Part shown: positions 52,304-61,013 of the stretch, piece after piece
Numbering within the stretch: position 1 is the stretch's first letter
Layout: every line of letters starts with the position of its first letter
Assembly (NCBI GenBank): GCA_002470275.1
Contig: DKNY01000060.1
Span: 51,552 to 115,551 of the forward strand
Direction: 5' to 3'
Length of the DNA stretch: 64,000 bases
Source: Gammaproteobacteria bacterium UBA7376
Lineage (GTDB): Bacteria > Pseudomonadota > Gammaproteobacteria > Pseudomonadales > Azotimanducaceae
Translations under genes and position numbers: made by a program
The notes under the pieces: generated by a model
The model's database searches: none
Told to the model about the DNA's origin: nothing
What the model saw: only the letters and a program-made list of their open reading frames with translations

Positions 52304-52947
52304 CGGCTTCTCTCTCGCCAGCGCAGGTATCTAGACCAGTCATCCGGGGTATCAACATCCCAGACCGTCTCCATCAACGCTACGCTGAGCCCCAGCGCGC
52401 GAGCGCGGCTCAGCGTCTGATCGAGCACCTGATCCGTACCCCAGGCAATATTCTTAAAAATCTCCGGCATTGGCTGCCTAAGGCCAATGAGCCCATACCC
52501 ACCATCCTCTGCCGGACCAAGGAGCAGATCCGCGGTGCCGCCGCGCACGACCGCTGAAGTCAGATAGTCGGCATCGATCCCGGGACAATCTGAACCTATC
52601 AACAAGGCCAGGTCAGCGCCCTCCTCCAGCATCTGAGCCAGCCCATGGAACATGCGCTCACCCAGATCGGCTCCGCACTGCAGGTGAACAGGCAGGCTCC
52701 AGCCCTCAGACCACTGGAACGTCTCCTGACTGTGCTCCGTGACCCAGAGTTGGGGCTGCCAAGTGGGGTGCTCCCCGCCCAGCGCAACTGGCGGGGTAGC
52801 GTGGAGCGGTTCAATACCCATGAGGCATTGGGCCACCAACTGCCGATGGGCGGCCGCCGCCCCCTCTTCTCCGAGCAGCGGAATTAAGCGCGTCTTCGTC
52901 TGCCCTGGCTGAGGGGTCTTCGCGAAAATACCAAGGCTGACCTTCAT
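52300..52947 (-). CDS. DUF2064 glycosyltransferase-like protein (arsenosugar type, TIGR04282)
   Basis: The 215-residue protein starts with the nucleotide-binding LGIFAKTPQPGQTKTRL and has LLIGSDCPG and LGPAEDGGYGLIGL, the hallmarks of DUF2064. Members sit beside GT2-family TIGR04283 proteins, some in arsenosugar operons. No arsM or other arsenic gene is nearby, so a role outside arsenic chemistry is possible. It overlaps the upstream GT gene by ATGA. Confidence 0.88.
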   Translation of the reverse strand: MKVSLGIFAKTPQPGQTKTRLIPLLGEEGAAAAHRQLVAQCLMGIEPLHATPPVALGGEHPTWQPQLWVTEHSQETFQWSEGWSLPVHLQCGADLGERMFHGLAQMLEEGADLALLIGSDCPGIDADYLTSAVVRGGTADLLLGPAEDGGYGLIGLRQPMPEIFKNIAWGTDQVLDQTLSRARALGLSVALMETVWDVDTPDDWSRYLRWRERSR

Positions 52948-53708
52948 GGCCTGGGTCCGTAATAGCGCTGATAGAGATCCTCAGCGCTGACGCCGAAGTA
53001 GTAGCACGCCCGATACCACCACATGGACAGCACGGTTTTCAGCCATCCTTGACGTTCCCACCGCGCGCCGCTGGCGGTGATCGCAATCGCTGGCGCAAAA
53101 AATTGATGATCCCTGAGTCGCTGGAGTCTGCGGCTGACTTCAATGTCTTCCATCAAAGGCTGAGGCGGGAATCCCCCAATGCGATCAAGCAGCGAGCGGT
53201 GAAAAAACATTGCCTGATCGCCGGTACACATCCGGGTTCGCCGAGAGCGCCAATTCATTAAATAAGCCACTATGGGTAGCCCCCAGTGCGAACCGGAGAG
53301 AGAGACATCAAAGCGCCCCCACCCCAGGGCCCTGGACTGGGACAGGCGGGTCAAATAGTGCCAACTGGCCTCGATGTAGCGTGTGTCAGCGTGCACCACC
53401 CAGCACCATGGCGTATTTAAAACGGCAATCCCTTGGGCAATTTGTCCTCCACGAGACGCCGGGTAAACGAACCATTGGCCGCCCAAGGCAGCTACTTGGG
53501 CTCGAGCCCTATCTCGCTGTGCTTGATTTGGCGACGCCTTGGTTGGCCCAGGGCTGGCCTCGACCACCACAAGTGGAATCGAGCGGCTGAGAGAGTCGAT
53601 CTCGAGCAACAGAGCAGACAGCTGATTAAATTGATGGGCCACAGGAATCACGATACCCAATGCGGTGCTGTCTCTGGCGAGGTCACGGTCTGTTTCACCC
53701 CTTACCAT
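52944..53708 (-). CDS. GT2 glycosyltransferase, TIGR04283 family
   Basis: The 254-residue protein has a GT-A fold: IVIPVAHQFNQL at the start, WVVHADTR with the DxD-type aspartate, GWGRFDVSLSG, and PLMEDIEVSRRL with a catalytic acid. It pairs with the DUF2064 gene in the common TIGR04282/04283 arrangement. The family is named for arsenosugar biosynthesis, but function here is unproven. Confidence 0.85.
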   Translation of the reverse strand: MVRGETDRDLARDSTALGIVIPVAHQFNQLSALLLEIDSLSRSIPLVVVEASPGPTKASPNQAQRDRARAQVAALGGQWFVYPASRGGQIAQGIAVLNTPWCWVVHADTRYIEASWHYLTRLSQSRALGWGRFDVSLSGSHWGLPIVAYLMNWRSRRTRMCTGDQAMFFHRSLLDRIGGFPPQPLMEDIEVSRRLQRLRDHQFFAPAIAITASGARWERQGWLKTVLSMWWYRACYYFGVSAEDLYQRYYGPRP

Positions 53709-53818
53709 TCATGCTCCCTCCAGTGAGGTGAATCCAACGATGCGATCACCGGCTTCGCCCTGTAGACTCCTTGCGGCCGGCGGTAAAGATCATACAATTT
53801 CGGCCGGAAAAGTCCTTA

Positions 53819-53838
53819 GCAAACCAACGGGGGTTTGC
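53819..53838. promoter_or_regulatory. Inverted repeat upstream of the acyl-CoA synthetase
   Basis: GCAAACC-N6-GGTTTGC (53819-53838) is a perfect 7-bp inverted repeat 28 bp before the ATG, in the short divergent promoter region. The CAAAC...GTTTG arms recall fatty-acid regulator sites such as PsrA, although the spacer is longer than the usual 2-4 bp. It is a candidate operator. Confidence 0.4.
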
Positions 53839-53866
53839 ATCGTATTTTGTTTTTGGGGAGGCATCG

Positions 53867-55561
53867 ATGTATCAAGAATTTAAAGAAACCTGGTCGGCAC
53901 TGACGTCACCTGGCGCGGACTTTGAGGTCATCACCACCCCTATCAGGGACATTCCTGTTCCCACCTACCGTACGGCACCTGCCACGCTCCGCGATATATG
54001 GCTCAGCACCCTACCCTACGGCGACAGAGAGTACCTGATCTATCGCGATGAGCGCCTTACCTATGGCGAGGCGCACCGCCAGGTCGCCGGGCTGGCGAAC
54101 TGGCTGATCGCACACGGCGTGCGCCCCGGTGACCGAGTGGCCATCGCCATGCGAAATTATCCCGAGTGGATGCTGAGCTACTGGGCCATCGTCTCCATGG
54201 GCGCTACGGTGGTGGGCATGAATGCCTGGTGGGTTGGCGACGAGATGCGCTTCGGCCTAGAGGACGCCGACCCCAAGGCGTTAATTGTCGACCAAGAGCG
54301 CCTGGCAACCGTCAGTGCCCTAGGAGATGCCCTGTCGGGCATTCACCTCATCGGCGTTCGCCTCAGCACGCCAGAGCCCGGCGTCACCCCCTGGTCAGAG
54401 GCCACGGACGGTACCGAGCCCTTGCCGGAGGTCGCCATTGATACCGATAGCGACGCCTGCATCTTCTACACCTCCGGCACCACCGGCCGCCCCAAGGGCG
54501 CACAGCTCACCCACCGGGGCTGCGTTAGCAACGTCTGGAGCCTCCTATTCTCTGCGGCCATGCAGCGTGCTCTGGCCATCAAGAACGGGAAGATGAGCGA
54601 GAGCGACGAACCCCCCATCCCCGTTACGCTTGTCACCACGCCTTTGTTTCATGTAACGGCCAATAACTGTGTGGCCCAGGTCGCGACAATTGCCGGGGGT
54701 AAGCTCGTACACATGTACAAGTGGGATGCAGCTGATGCCCTTGCACTCATCGAGGCCGAAAAAATCTCAGCGGTTAGCGGGGTCCCGGTGATGGCGCGAG
54801 AAATCATTACTCATCCCAATTTTGCCAGCACGGATACATCAAGCCTTTTGACTTTGGGCGGGGGCGGCGCCCAGCTGCAGCCGGACTTGGTGGACAAAAT
54901 CGATCAACAGGTCACCACGGCAAGGCCAACCACTGGCTATGGCATGACCGAAACCTGTGGCGTCATTACCTCTATCGGTTACGACCACTTTGTTGATAAA
55001 CCAGAAAGCTGCGGACCACCGCTGCCCTGCTTTGAGGCCAAAATCGTTAACCCGGACAGCGGTGAGCAAATGCCCGAGGGGGAGCCAGGCGAACTCTGGG
55101 TTCGTGGTGCCCAGGTCATCCGTGGTTATTTGAATCGCCCCGACGCGACGGCGGAAACCATTATCGATGGCTGGCTGCGGACCGGAGATATGGCCAGGCA
55201 GGATGAGGATGGTTTCGTCTATATCGTCGACCGCATCAAGGACATGGTGTTGCGCGGCGGGGAAAACATCTACTGCGCCGAAGTAGAGAGTGCGATATTC
55301 AAGCACCCTGCAGTTGCTGAATGCACGGTTTTCGGCGTCGTCGATGATCGCCTTGGTGAAGAAGTGGGGGCTGCCGTTGTCCTAGTTGAAGGCGCAGGGC
55401 AAGATGCTAAGGCCCTTCGCGAGCACTGCGCCTCGCTTATCGCCAAGTTCAAAATTCCTCGCTATATCTGGTTTATGGATGAGGCGCTGCCCCGCAATGC
55501 TTCGGGCAAGTTCCTAAAACGAGAGCTCCGCGACAGCCTCAGCGTGGACAGCAGTCACTAG
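53867..55561 (+). CDS. AMP-dependent acyl-CoA synthetase (long-chain-like)
   Basis: The 564-residue ANL ligase has FYTSGTTGRPKGAQ, YGMTETCG, GWLRTGDMARQDEDGF and the C-terminal NASGKFLKR lysine. It should activate fatty or aromatic acids. ATG 53867 follows a GGGGAGG ribosome-binding site, so the earlier in-frame ATG at 53771 is rejected. It is divergent from the GT genes and convergent with matB. Confidence 0.93.
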   Translation: MYQEFKETWSALTSPGADFEVITTPIRDIPVPTYRTAPATLRDIWLSTLPYGDREYLIYRDERLTYGEAHRQVAGLANWLIAHGVRPGDRVAIAMRNYPEWMLSYWAIVSMGATVVGMNAWWVGDEMRFGLEDADPKALIVDQERLATVSALGDALSGIHLIGVRLSTPEPGVTPWSEATDGTEPLPEVAIDTDSDACIFYTSGTTGRPKGAQLTHRGCVSNVWSLLFSAAMQRALAIKNGKMSESDEPPIPVTLVTTPLFHVTANNCVAQVATIAGGKLVHMYKWDAADALALIEAEKISAVSGVPVMAREIITHPNFASTDTSSLLTLGGGGAQLQPDLVDKIDQQVTTARPTTGYGMTETCGVITSIGYDHFVDKPESCGPPLPCFEAKIVNPDSGEQMPEGEPGELWVRGAQVIRGYLNRPDATAETIIDGWLRTGDMARQDEDGFVYIVDRIKDMVLRGGENIYCAEVESAIFKHPAVAECTVFGVVDDRLGEEVGAAVVLVEGAGQDAKALREHCASLIAKFKIPRYIWFMDEALPRNASGKFLKRELRDSLSVDSSH

Positions 55562-55573
55562 ACAAAGGGAGGG

Positions 55574-57067
55574 TTAGGCGTCGTCGGAGAACGTGTTCGC
55601 GTAAGCATCGCGAAGCAGATTTTTCTGGACCTTACCCATGGCGTTCCGCGGCAGCTCTGACAGATTGAAGACTGCCTTGGGCTGTTTAAAGCGGGCAAGC
55701 GTATCCGCGAGCGCTCGGTCCACCTGCTCCAGGGTGACCTCCTGCTCGTGGGGCACTACCACCGCCACCACGGCCTCACCAAAATCTGGATGAGCCACCC
55801 CAATAACCGCCGCCTCGCTCACCTCAGGCATTTTATCAAGCGCCACCTCCACTTCCTTGGGATAGACGTTAAAGCCCCCGGAGATCACCAAATCTTTGGC
55901 TCTCCCAACAATGGAGACCCGCCCCCCTTCGTCCACCCGCCCTAAATCGCCGGTGATAAAGAACCCATCTTCACGAATCTCCTGTCGCGTTTTCTCCGGC
56001 ATCCGCCAGTAGCCGCTAAAGACACTGGGGCCTCGCACTTCAATGGTGCCAATCTCACCCACCGGCACCGCCTCACCGGCATCATTTGCGATACGCAGTT
56101 CAAGGCCGGGTAAGGCGAAACCCACGGTCCCGGGCTGCCGATCACCCTCCAAGGGATTCGTCGTATTGATGATAGTCTCGCTCATGCCGTAGCGTTCTAA
56201 AATTCGATGGCCGGTTGCCGCCTCCCAGGCCAGAAAGGTCTGCTCCGTCAGTGGCGCGGACCCGCAGATAAATAGGCGAATCTGCTGCACCCGTTGTGCA
56301 TCCAGGTCTGACAGTGCCAGCAATCTCGTATAAAAGGTGGGCACCCCCATCATGACCGTGGCCTTGGGGAGCCATTGCAGTACCTCAGCCGCATCAAAAC
56401 GCGGCAGGAAGACCATGGGTGTCCCCATCAACAGCGCACAGTGGCTGGCGATGAAGAGGCCATGGACGTGAAAAATCGGCAGCGCATGCAGCAGGACATC
56501 GTCTTCCCGCCAGCCCCAGGCGCTACACAGCGCCTCGGCATTCGCCGCGAGATTCCCGTGAGAAAGCATCGCCCCCTTTGAACGACCCGTCGTCCCGGAG
56601 GTGTACAAAATAGCGGCCAATTGTTCTGAATCCAAAACTTCGGTGGGCGGCGGCCCGGTCTCAACGGAGGAAAAGAGCGTCGTAGAAATCAGGGGACAGC
56701 CGTGGCTGCGAGACCTCAGCTGCGCTGAGGGAACGTCTGTCCTGGCATGGGCGCCCACATACAGCGCCGGTTGCGAGTCCTCTATGAAGTATTCGAGCTC
56801 TTTCTCCGTATAAGCCGTGTTGAGCGGCACATAAACCAACCCGACCTTTAGCGCAGCGAGGTAGAGCGCCAGATTTTCCGGCGACTTTTCTACTTGAACC
56901 AGTACTCGCTGGCCCCTTTGGAGCCCCATATCGAGCAACTTAAGCGCAATGTCGTCAATGACTGACAGGAGGTCGGCATAGTCCCAGGTCTCATCCCCAG
57001 GCAGCAGCAACGCCGACCCCTGGGCGTTGTCCCTAAATTTCTGCTCTAGCTGCTGATAAAAATTCAT
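55574..57067 (-). CDS. matB: Malonyl-CoA synthetase-like (MatB/ACSF3-type)
   Basis: The 497-residue protein has LYTSGTTGRSKGA, HALPIFHVHGLF, VMMGVPTFYTRLL, ILERYGMSET and GFALPGLELRI, which are nearly signature for MatB, plus the C-terminal NAMGKVQKN lysine. MatB makes malonyl-CoA from malonate, CoA and ATP. Specificity for malonate over methylmalonate cannot be read. No malonate decarboxylase gene is nearby. The start ATG lies beside the structured intergenic region. Confidence 0.88.
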   Translation of the reverse strand: MNFYQQLEQKFRDNAQGSALLLPGDETWDYADLLSVIDDIALKLLDMGLQRGQRVLVQVEKSPENLALYLAALKVGLVYVPLNTAYTEKELEYFIEDSQPALYVGAHARTDVPSAQLRSRSHGCPLISTTLFSSVETGPPPTEVLDSEQLAAILYTSGTTGRSKGAMLSHGNLAANAEALCSAWGWREDDVLLHALPIFHVHGLFIASHCALLMGTPMVFLPRFDAAEVLQWLPKATVMMGVPTFYTRLLALSDLDAQRVQQIRLFICGSAPLTEQTFLAWEAATGHRILERYGMSETIINTTNPLEGDRQPGTVGFALPGLELRIANDAGEAVPVGEIGTIEVRGPSVFSGYWRMPEKTRQEIREDGFFITGDLGRVDEGGRVSIVGRAKDLVISGGFNVYPKEVEVALDKMPEVSEAAVIGVAHPDFGEAVVAVVVPHEQEVTLEQVDRALADTLARFKQPKAVFNLSELPRNAMGKVQKNLLRDAYANTFSDDA

Positions 57068-57207
57068 AGCGTCCCCCTCGCGCAGAATGAATCACCTGAT
57101 CAGAGAGTACTGTGCCGTCCCCAGGCAGCAACATTTTACGTCGCTTCTATCTCAAGAATAGAGCGCTTTTGGTTTGCAACATCTAAAGACATCTGTTAAC
57201 TTTTGGT

Positions 57208-57414
57208 TCTCTCTAGTAAAGCCCTGCCGGGCACCTTGTAAAAAGGTAAGGGGGAAGGTCGATAGTACGGGAAGTGGAGAGCCCTGCTATAAAAACGATC
57301 TAGGACACCGAGCAGCTCTGCTGCCGACAGGTCAGATGAGGGGAGAGCATCTTCTGTCATTCCCAACAGAACAATAATAATGGGAACTTCAGCCGCCTTT
57401 AGGGGCGGCTTTTT
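57208..57414 (+). ncRNA. Candidate structured small RNA or aroA leader
   Basis: The 419-bp gap 57068-57486 has no convincing gene. It contains successive hairpins on the plus strand: GCCC/GGGC (57221-57232), ACCTT/AAGGT (57233-57247), ATAG/CTAT with inner GGG/CCC and loop AAGTGGAGAG (57262-57290), GCAGC/GCTGC (57312-57324), AGATG/CATCT with loop AGGGGAGAG (57334-57352), TTCCCA/TGGGAA (57360-57386), then a terminator. Six GGA triplets, two in hairpin loops, recall CsrA/RsmA-binding RNAs. TTGCAA (57174-57179), 16 bp, TTAACT is a possible promoter. No known RNA family is claimed; an attenuator leader for aroA is the alternative. Confidence 0.45.
57391..57414 (+). terminator. Rho-independent terminator upstream of the aroA-like gene
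   Basis: AGCCGCC (57391-57397) and GGCGGCT (57404-57410) form a 7-bp GC-rich stem with a 6-nt loop, followed by a run of T to 57414. It is oriented for plus-strand transcripts coming from the structured region, and lies 72 bp before the aroA-like gene. Confidence 0.88.
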
Positions 57415-57486
57415 CGTTGTCACTGGGGGTGAGCCTAGCAGCAACCCCCTATTCGTCGTACCCTGCCCTTTTTTTGAGCACAGGCC

Positions 57487-58785
57487 GTGACCCAAGACAG
57501 TCCGTTTCTAGTCCCAAAGTTGGGCAACATCGCACCAACCTCCATGAACCTCCCGGGCAGTAAGTCCATTGCCCTGCGTCAACTCGCTCTAGCGGCGCTG
57601 GCACCAGGCACCAGCTCCGTCATCGGCGTTCCGGCCTGTGACGATACCGAGGCCATGATCGATTGCCTTAGGGCACTGGGCGCCGATTTGCGAGAGGACG
57701 AAAAAGGCATCCATATCAGCGGACCCATTAATCTAGGATCTGAGACCATCCGTCTCAATGCACGCATGAGCGGCGCGTCCACAAGGCTATTGATCGGCAT
57801 CGCCGCCTTGCGGAAAGGCGTTACCCTAATTGACGGACACCCCTCTCTCCGCGCCCGCACCAACCAGCCTTTATTCGACGTGCTAAGGCGCCACGGCTGC
57901 CAGATCAGCAGTCCCAACGAGGGGCTGCCCGCGGAAATACGCGGCGGACTGCACGGGACAGAGGTCATTCAAATCGATGGCTCCCTTTCCAGCCAATATA
58001 TCAGTGCGCTGCTGATCATCGCCCCGTTGCTGGGCGCCGCCCAGAAGCAGCCGGTTCAGGTCCAGATTCTCGGGGACCTCGTCTCTCGTCCCTATATCGA
58101 CATCACCCTCAACGAAATGGCAAAGCGAGGGATTACGGGACGTTGGCTGACGAATCAAAGGCTAGAGGTCGCCCCGGGCACCTATCAAGGCGGCAGCTTT
58201 GAGGTTGAGGGCGATGCCACCGCCGCCACCTACTTCGCCGGACTGGCCTTGCTGCACGGGGCAGAAATCGAACTCAAAAACCTTGGTCATGACAGCCGGC
58301 AAGGGGACTATGCTTTTTTCGAGGTGATGGAAAGCTTTGGCGCTCAGGTACAGCGCGGCAGCAGCACGACCATAGCAGGACCCAAGGCGCTTAAGCCGGT
58401 ATCGGAGATTGATATGGTGACCATGCCTGATGCTGCCCTGACGCTCATCACGCTGTCCCCGCTGCTTGATCAACCCCCAAGGATTACTGGCCTCCAGTCT
58501 CTCCACCACAAGGAATGCGATCGCTTAAACTGCCCCGCCCGGGAATTCGAGTTCATGGGCATTAATCGAGACCTCTCCTCAGATAGCATTCAAACGAAAC
58601 CCACGCCACCAGAGACCATCAAAACGCATACCCTTAACACTTATCACGACCACCGTATGGCCATGGCCTTTTCGTTGATCGGTAGCGTCACCGGCACTTT
58701 AAGCGTGGATGACCCGAGGGTGGTCGATAAAACCTATCCCGGATATTGGACCGACTATATTGCCCTAGAGACAGGGGTACGGTAA
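57487..58785 (+). CDS. aroA: EPSP synthase-like protein (AroA, divergent)
   Basis: The 432-residue protein has the EPSP synthase plan: LPGSKSIALRQLALAAL with the active Lys, DGHPSLRARTNQPL, GSLSSQYISALLI, SRPYIDITLNEM, VEGDATAATYFA, DAALTLITLSPL, KECDR and NTYHDHRMAMAF. The step joins shikimate-3-phosphate and PEP. It is divergent: the usual NAGTAMRPL reads MSGASTRLL here, keeping the Gly and Arg but changing Thr97 and Pro101 (E. coli numbering). I use GTG 57487 because it matches the family N-terminus. It is not in the usual serC-aroA-rpsA context. Confidence 0.85.
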   Translation: MTQDSPFLVPKLGNIAPTSMNLPGSKSIALRQLALAALAPGTSSVIGVPACDDTEAMIDCLRALGADLREDEKGIHISGPINLGSETIRLNARMSGASTRLLIGIAALRKGVTLIDGHPSLRARTNQPLFDVLRRHGCQISSPNEGLPAEIRGGLHGTEVIQIDGSLSSQYISALLIIAPLLGAAQKQPVQVQILGDLVSRPYIDITLNEMAKRGITGRWLTNQRLEVAPGTYQGGSFEVEGDATAATYFAGLALLHGAEIELKNLGHDSRQGDYAFFEVMESFGAQVQRGSSTTIAGPKALKPVSEIDMVTMPDAALTLITLSPLLDQPPRITGLQSLHHKECDRLNCPAREFEFMGINRDLSSDSIQTKPTPPETIKTHTLNTYHDHRMAMAFSLIGSVTGTLSVDDPRVVDKTYPGYWTDYIALETGVR

Positions 58786-58959
58786 TTGAAATTCTGTTAA
58801 TCTAGAGTTGATGACGTTCGGCGATCGTTCACGCTGAATCCGGATAGGCGTCTGTCATGGCGCGATAGGTCTATCTGCTGCGAGTAAAAGAAAAAATTCA
58901 GTATTTTCGGATCAGCGGCACTGCCCGCGGCTGCAAAAGTCCGATCAGGGGGCAAAAGG

Positions 58960-60003
58960 ATGAGCAACGGAGATATCTTCGATCACGAAACAAAGGTTTT
59001 GGAGGCTGCAAAGTCCCTATCTGAAGCCGGGAGCGCTAATGGCGACGACCATGCCGCCTTGGTAGGCGAGTACCAAAAATTACTTCGAACCACCCGCCGG
59101 GTGATCAAGCTAAGCGATAAAAGCGAACAACGTCTCACCGAGCTCTCCAAGGAAGCCCAAGAAACCAACAGTCAGCTGGAAAATCTTTCCAACCAGCTTT
59201 CTAAATACCTCTCTCCACAAATTTACCAGTCTATCTTCAGCGGCAACAAAGCCGTCGCCCGAACTAGCTCCCGCAAAAAACTCACGGTGTTTTTTGCTGA
59301 CCTTTGCGGCTTTACCAGCATCGCCGAAAATCTTGAATCTGAAGATGTGACGGATATGCTAAATCTCTACCTAGAGACGATGACGCAGATAGCGCTGAGA
59401 TACGGTGCGACCATCGACAAGTATATTGGCGATGCAATCATGTTGTTCTTTGGGGATCCTGAGTCCGAGGGCGTCAAGGAGGATGCCCTGGCCTGTGTCC
59501 GGATGGCCATGGAGATGCAGGAAACCTTAGCCGGCCTTCAGAATAACTGGCACCAGTATGGATTGCAGGACCCGCTGCAGATGCGTATCGGCATTGCCAC
59601 GGGCTTTTGCACAGTTGGTAACTTCGGCAGCGAGGCCAGACTCGAATACACCGCAGTTGGCACTGGCGTAAACCTTGCCTCTCGCCTCGAAACGGCTGCT
59701 GACAATGGCGAAATCCTGATGTCCTTCGACACCTATTCCCTGATCTCTGATCAGATTCCATGTCAGGAACTGGATACGGTAAACGCAAAGGGTATTGGTC
59801 CCGTTCGCACCTTCTCTCCAATCAGAAACCTCGAGGAAGCCCCCACCCTGCTGCAGTTGTCCGTGGGTAATGCCTCTATGAAGACAGACTTGATGACGCT
59901 GGACGAAGAGGAGCTGAAGGCTTTCGAACACTCCCTAGAGCGCGCTATTGAGCATGTCAGAGCGCACCGACGTGACGCCGCACGACAGGAGTCCCTGCTT
60001 TAA
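58960..60003 (+). CDS. Class III adenylate/guanylate cyclase
   Basis: The 347-residue protein has an N-terminal helical/coiled-coil region (about 30-90), then a cyclase homology domain with VFFADLCGFTS (first metal Asp), IDKYIGDAIM (second metal Asp), and EYTAVGTGVNLASRLE. The two Asp and the Arg/Asn region suggest catalysis, but the purine-specificity residues do not settle ATP versus GTP. It has no membrane helix. It is convergent with siaB, the position where Pseudomonas has the SiaD diguanylate cyclase, so it is a plausible output enzyme. Confidence 0.9.
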   Translation: MSNGDIFDHETKVLEAAKSLSEAGSANGDDHAALVGEYQKLLRTTRRVIKLSDKSEQRLTELSKEAQETNSQLENLSNQLSKYLSPQIYQSIFSGNKAVARTSSRKKLTVFFADLCGFTSIAENLESEDVTDMLNLYLETMTQIALRYGATIDKYIGDAIMLFFGDPESEGVKEDALACVRMAMEMQETLAGLQNNWHQYGLQDPLQMRIGIATGFCTVGNFGSEARLEYTAVGTGVNLASRLETAADNGEILMSFDTYSLISDQIPCQELDTVNAKGIGPVRTFSPIRNLEEAPTLLQLSVGNASMKTDLMTLDEEELKAFEHSLERAIEHVRAHRRDAARQESLL

Positions 60004-60029
60004 GCCACTGAGCCGGCCACAGTGCCTGG

Positions 60030-60566
60030 TTAAGAAACGTAGCCCCGGTAGACGAAGACCGGGCCCTCTTCCGTATCCGTCACCTCAAACTCGAAGCGCT
60101 GCACGCGACGAGCCATCTCGATAAAGCCTAACCCTGCGCCCTTTGATCCTTCGGGGGGGCCGCTTCTCAGACGCTCTTTGTACATTTTTCGCAGTTCGCC
60201 CGCATCCTTCATGCTGAGTTCGAGCAGCGTATTCTCCAGGGCAGTTCGCTTATTCGAATCAATGGCGTTGACCGCTTCGATCAAAAAGCCTTCTTCATCC
60301 GTCTGACTGATTGCAATCGTACCAACGCCGTCCCCGGTCTCTGGGGAGCGCAGCGTTGCATAACGAATAATGTTCTGAGCCTGCTCAACGAATACACCAA
60401 ACACCCTTTTCGCGACTACGTCCGTTGAATCAACGTCGGAGAGCTGCTGACGTACTGGGTTGGATATTGAAGTCAGCAGGTCCTCGGAAAGAGGGCCTGA
60501 GTAGCAAAAGAGCGTACGACGAGTCTGCATAAATTTATGGAGCTCGAGAGTTTCATTATTAAGCAT
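60030..60566 (-). CDS. siaB: SiaB-like kinase
   Basis: The 178-residue protein resembles SiaB, the kinase that phosphorylates SiaC: a HATPase-like core with QAQNIIRYATL (N-box-like Asn) and KGAGLGFIEMARRV (G-box-like). In Pseudomonas SiaA dephosphorylates and SiaB phosphorylates SiaC, which controls SiaD. Here siaB follows siaC in a minus-strand operon, after a 64-bp gap. It is convergent with the cyclase gene. Confidence 0.8.
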   Translation of the reverse strand: MLNNETLELHKFMQTRRTLFCYSGPLSEDLLTSISNPVRQQLSDVDSTDVVAKRVFGVFVEQAQNIIRYATLRSPETGDGVGTIAISQTDEEGFLIEAVNAIDSNKRTALENTLLELSMKDAGELRKMYKERLRSGPPEGSKGAGLGFIEMARRVQRFEFEVTDTEEGPVFVYRGYVS

Positions 60567-60630
60567 ATCTATTATTCCTAGCTTGGCGGAACCGCAGGGG
60601 ATGGCGTCTAGATTCTCTGATTGGTGCCCG

Positions 60631-61011
60631 TTATGACGAGCTGGATTCCATGGGAACTTCTTTGAGCTCGAATGTGCAGCGCTCTAGATCCTCAGCGAAG
60701 TCCTCACCGGCCTCAAGCATGGTGTCGTCGTCTGCTCGGTAGTTCCAGTTAACCTTCACCGCCAGCCCGTTCTCTGCTTTTTCTTCAAAAAACTCGAAGA
60801 AGTCGAAGAAGAACTTTGCTGATGAGCTGTTGAAGTAGAAGAGCTCGAGATCAACGGTATATTCCCCGCTGATTGGAACCACCTTGTTCAATTCGGTCAT
60901 CACCGGAGAGGAAAACTCCTGGATATTCTCCGGGTAGCACTCCCCCACCATACGACAATGGATTTCGGATATTTCTATCAGCGGTGTACGCTGGGTTGCC
61001 GGCTGCTGCAT
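60631..61011 (-). CDS. siaC: SiaC-like switch protein (DUF1987)
   Basis: The 126-residue protein is a STAS-like DUF1987 protein: RMVGECYPENIQEF near the start and LELFYFNSSSAKFFFDFFEFF, where a Ser of NSSSAK sits at the phosphoacceptor position (Thr68 in P. aeruginosa SiaC). When unphosphorylated, SiaC activates SiaD. The ATG lies 2 bp after the siaA stop. A short acidic/serine tail ends the protein. Confidence 0.85.
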   Translation of the reverse strand: MQQPATQRTPLIEISEIHCRMVGECYPENIQEFSSPVMTELNKVVPISGEYTVDLELFYFNSSSAKFFFDFFEFFEEKAENGLAVKVNWNYRADDDTMLEAGEDFAEDLERCTFELKEVPMESSSS

Positions 61012-61013
61012 TG

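Noticed and set aside
57174-57377. A 67-codon frame as an aroA leader peptide
   Set aside because: It has no ribosome-binding site, no run of aromatic codons, and overlaps the hairpins.
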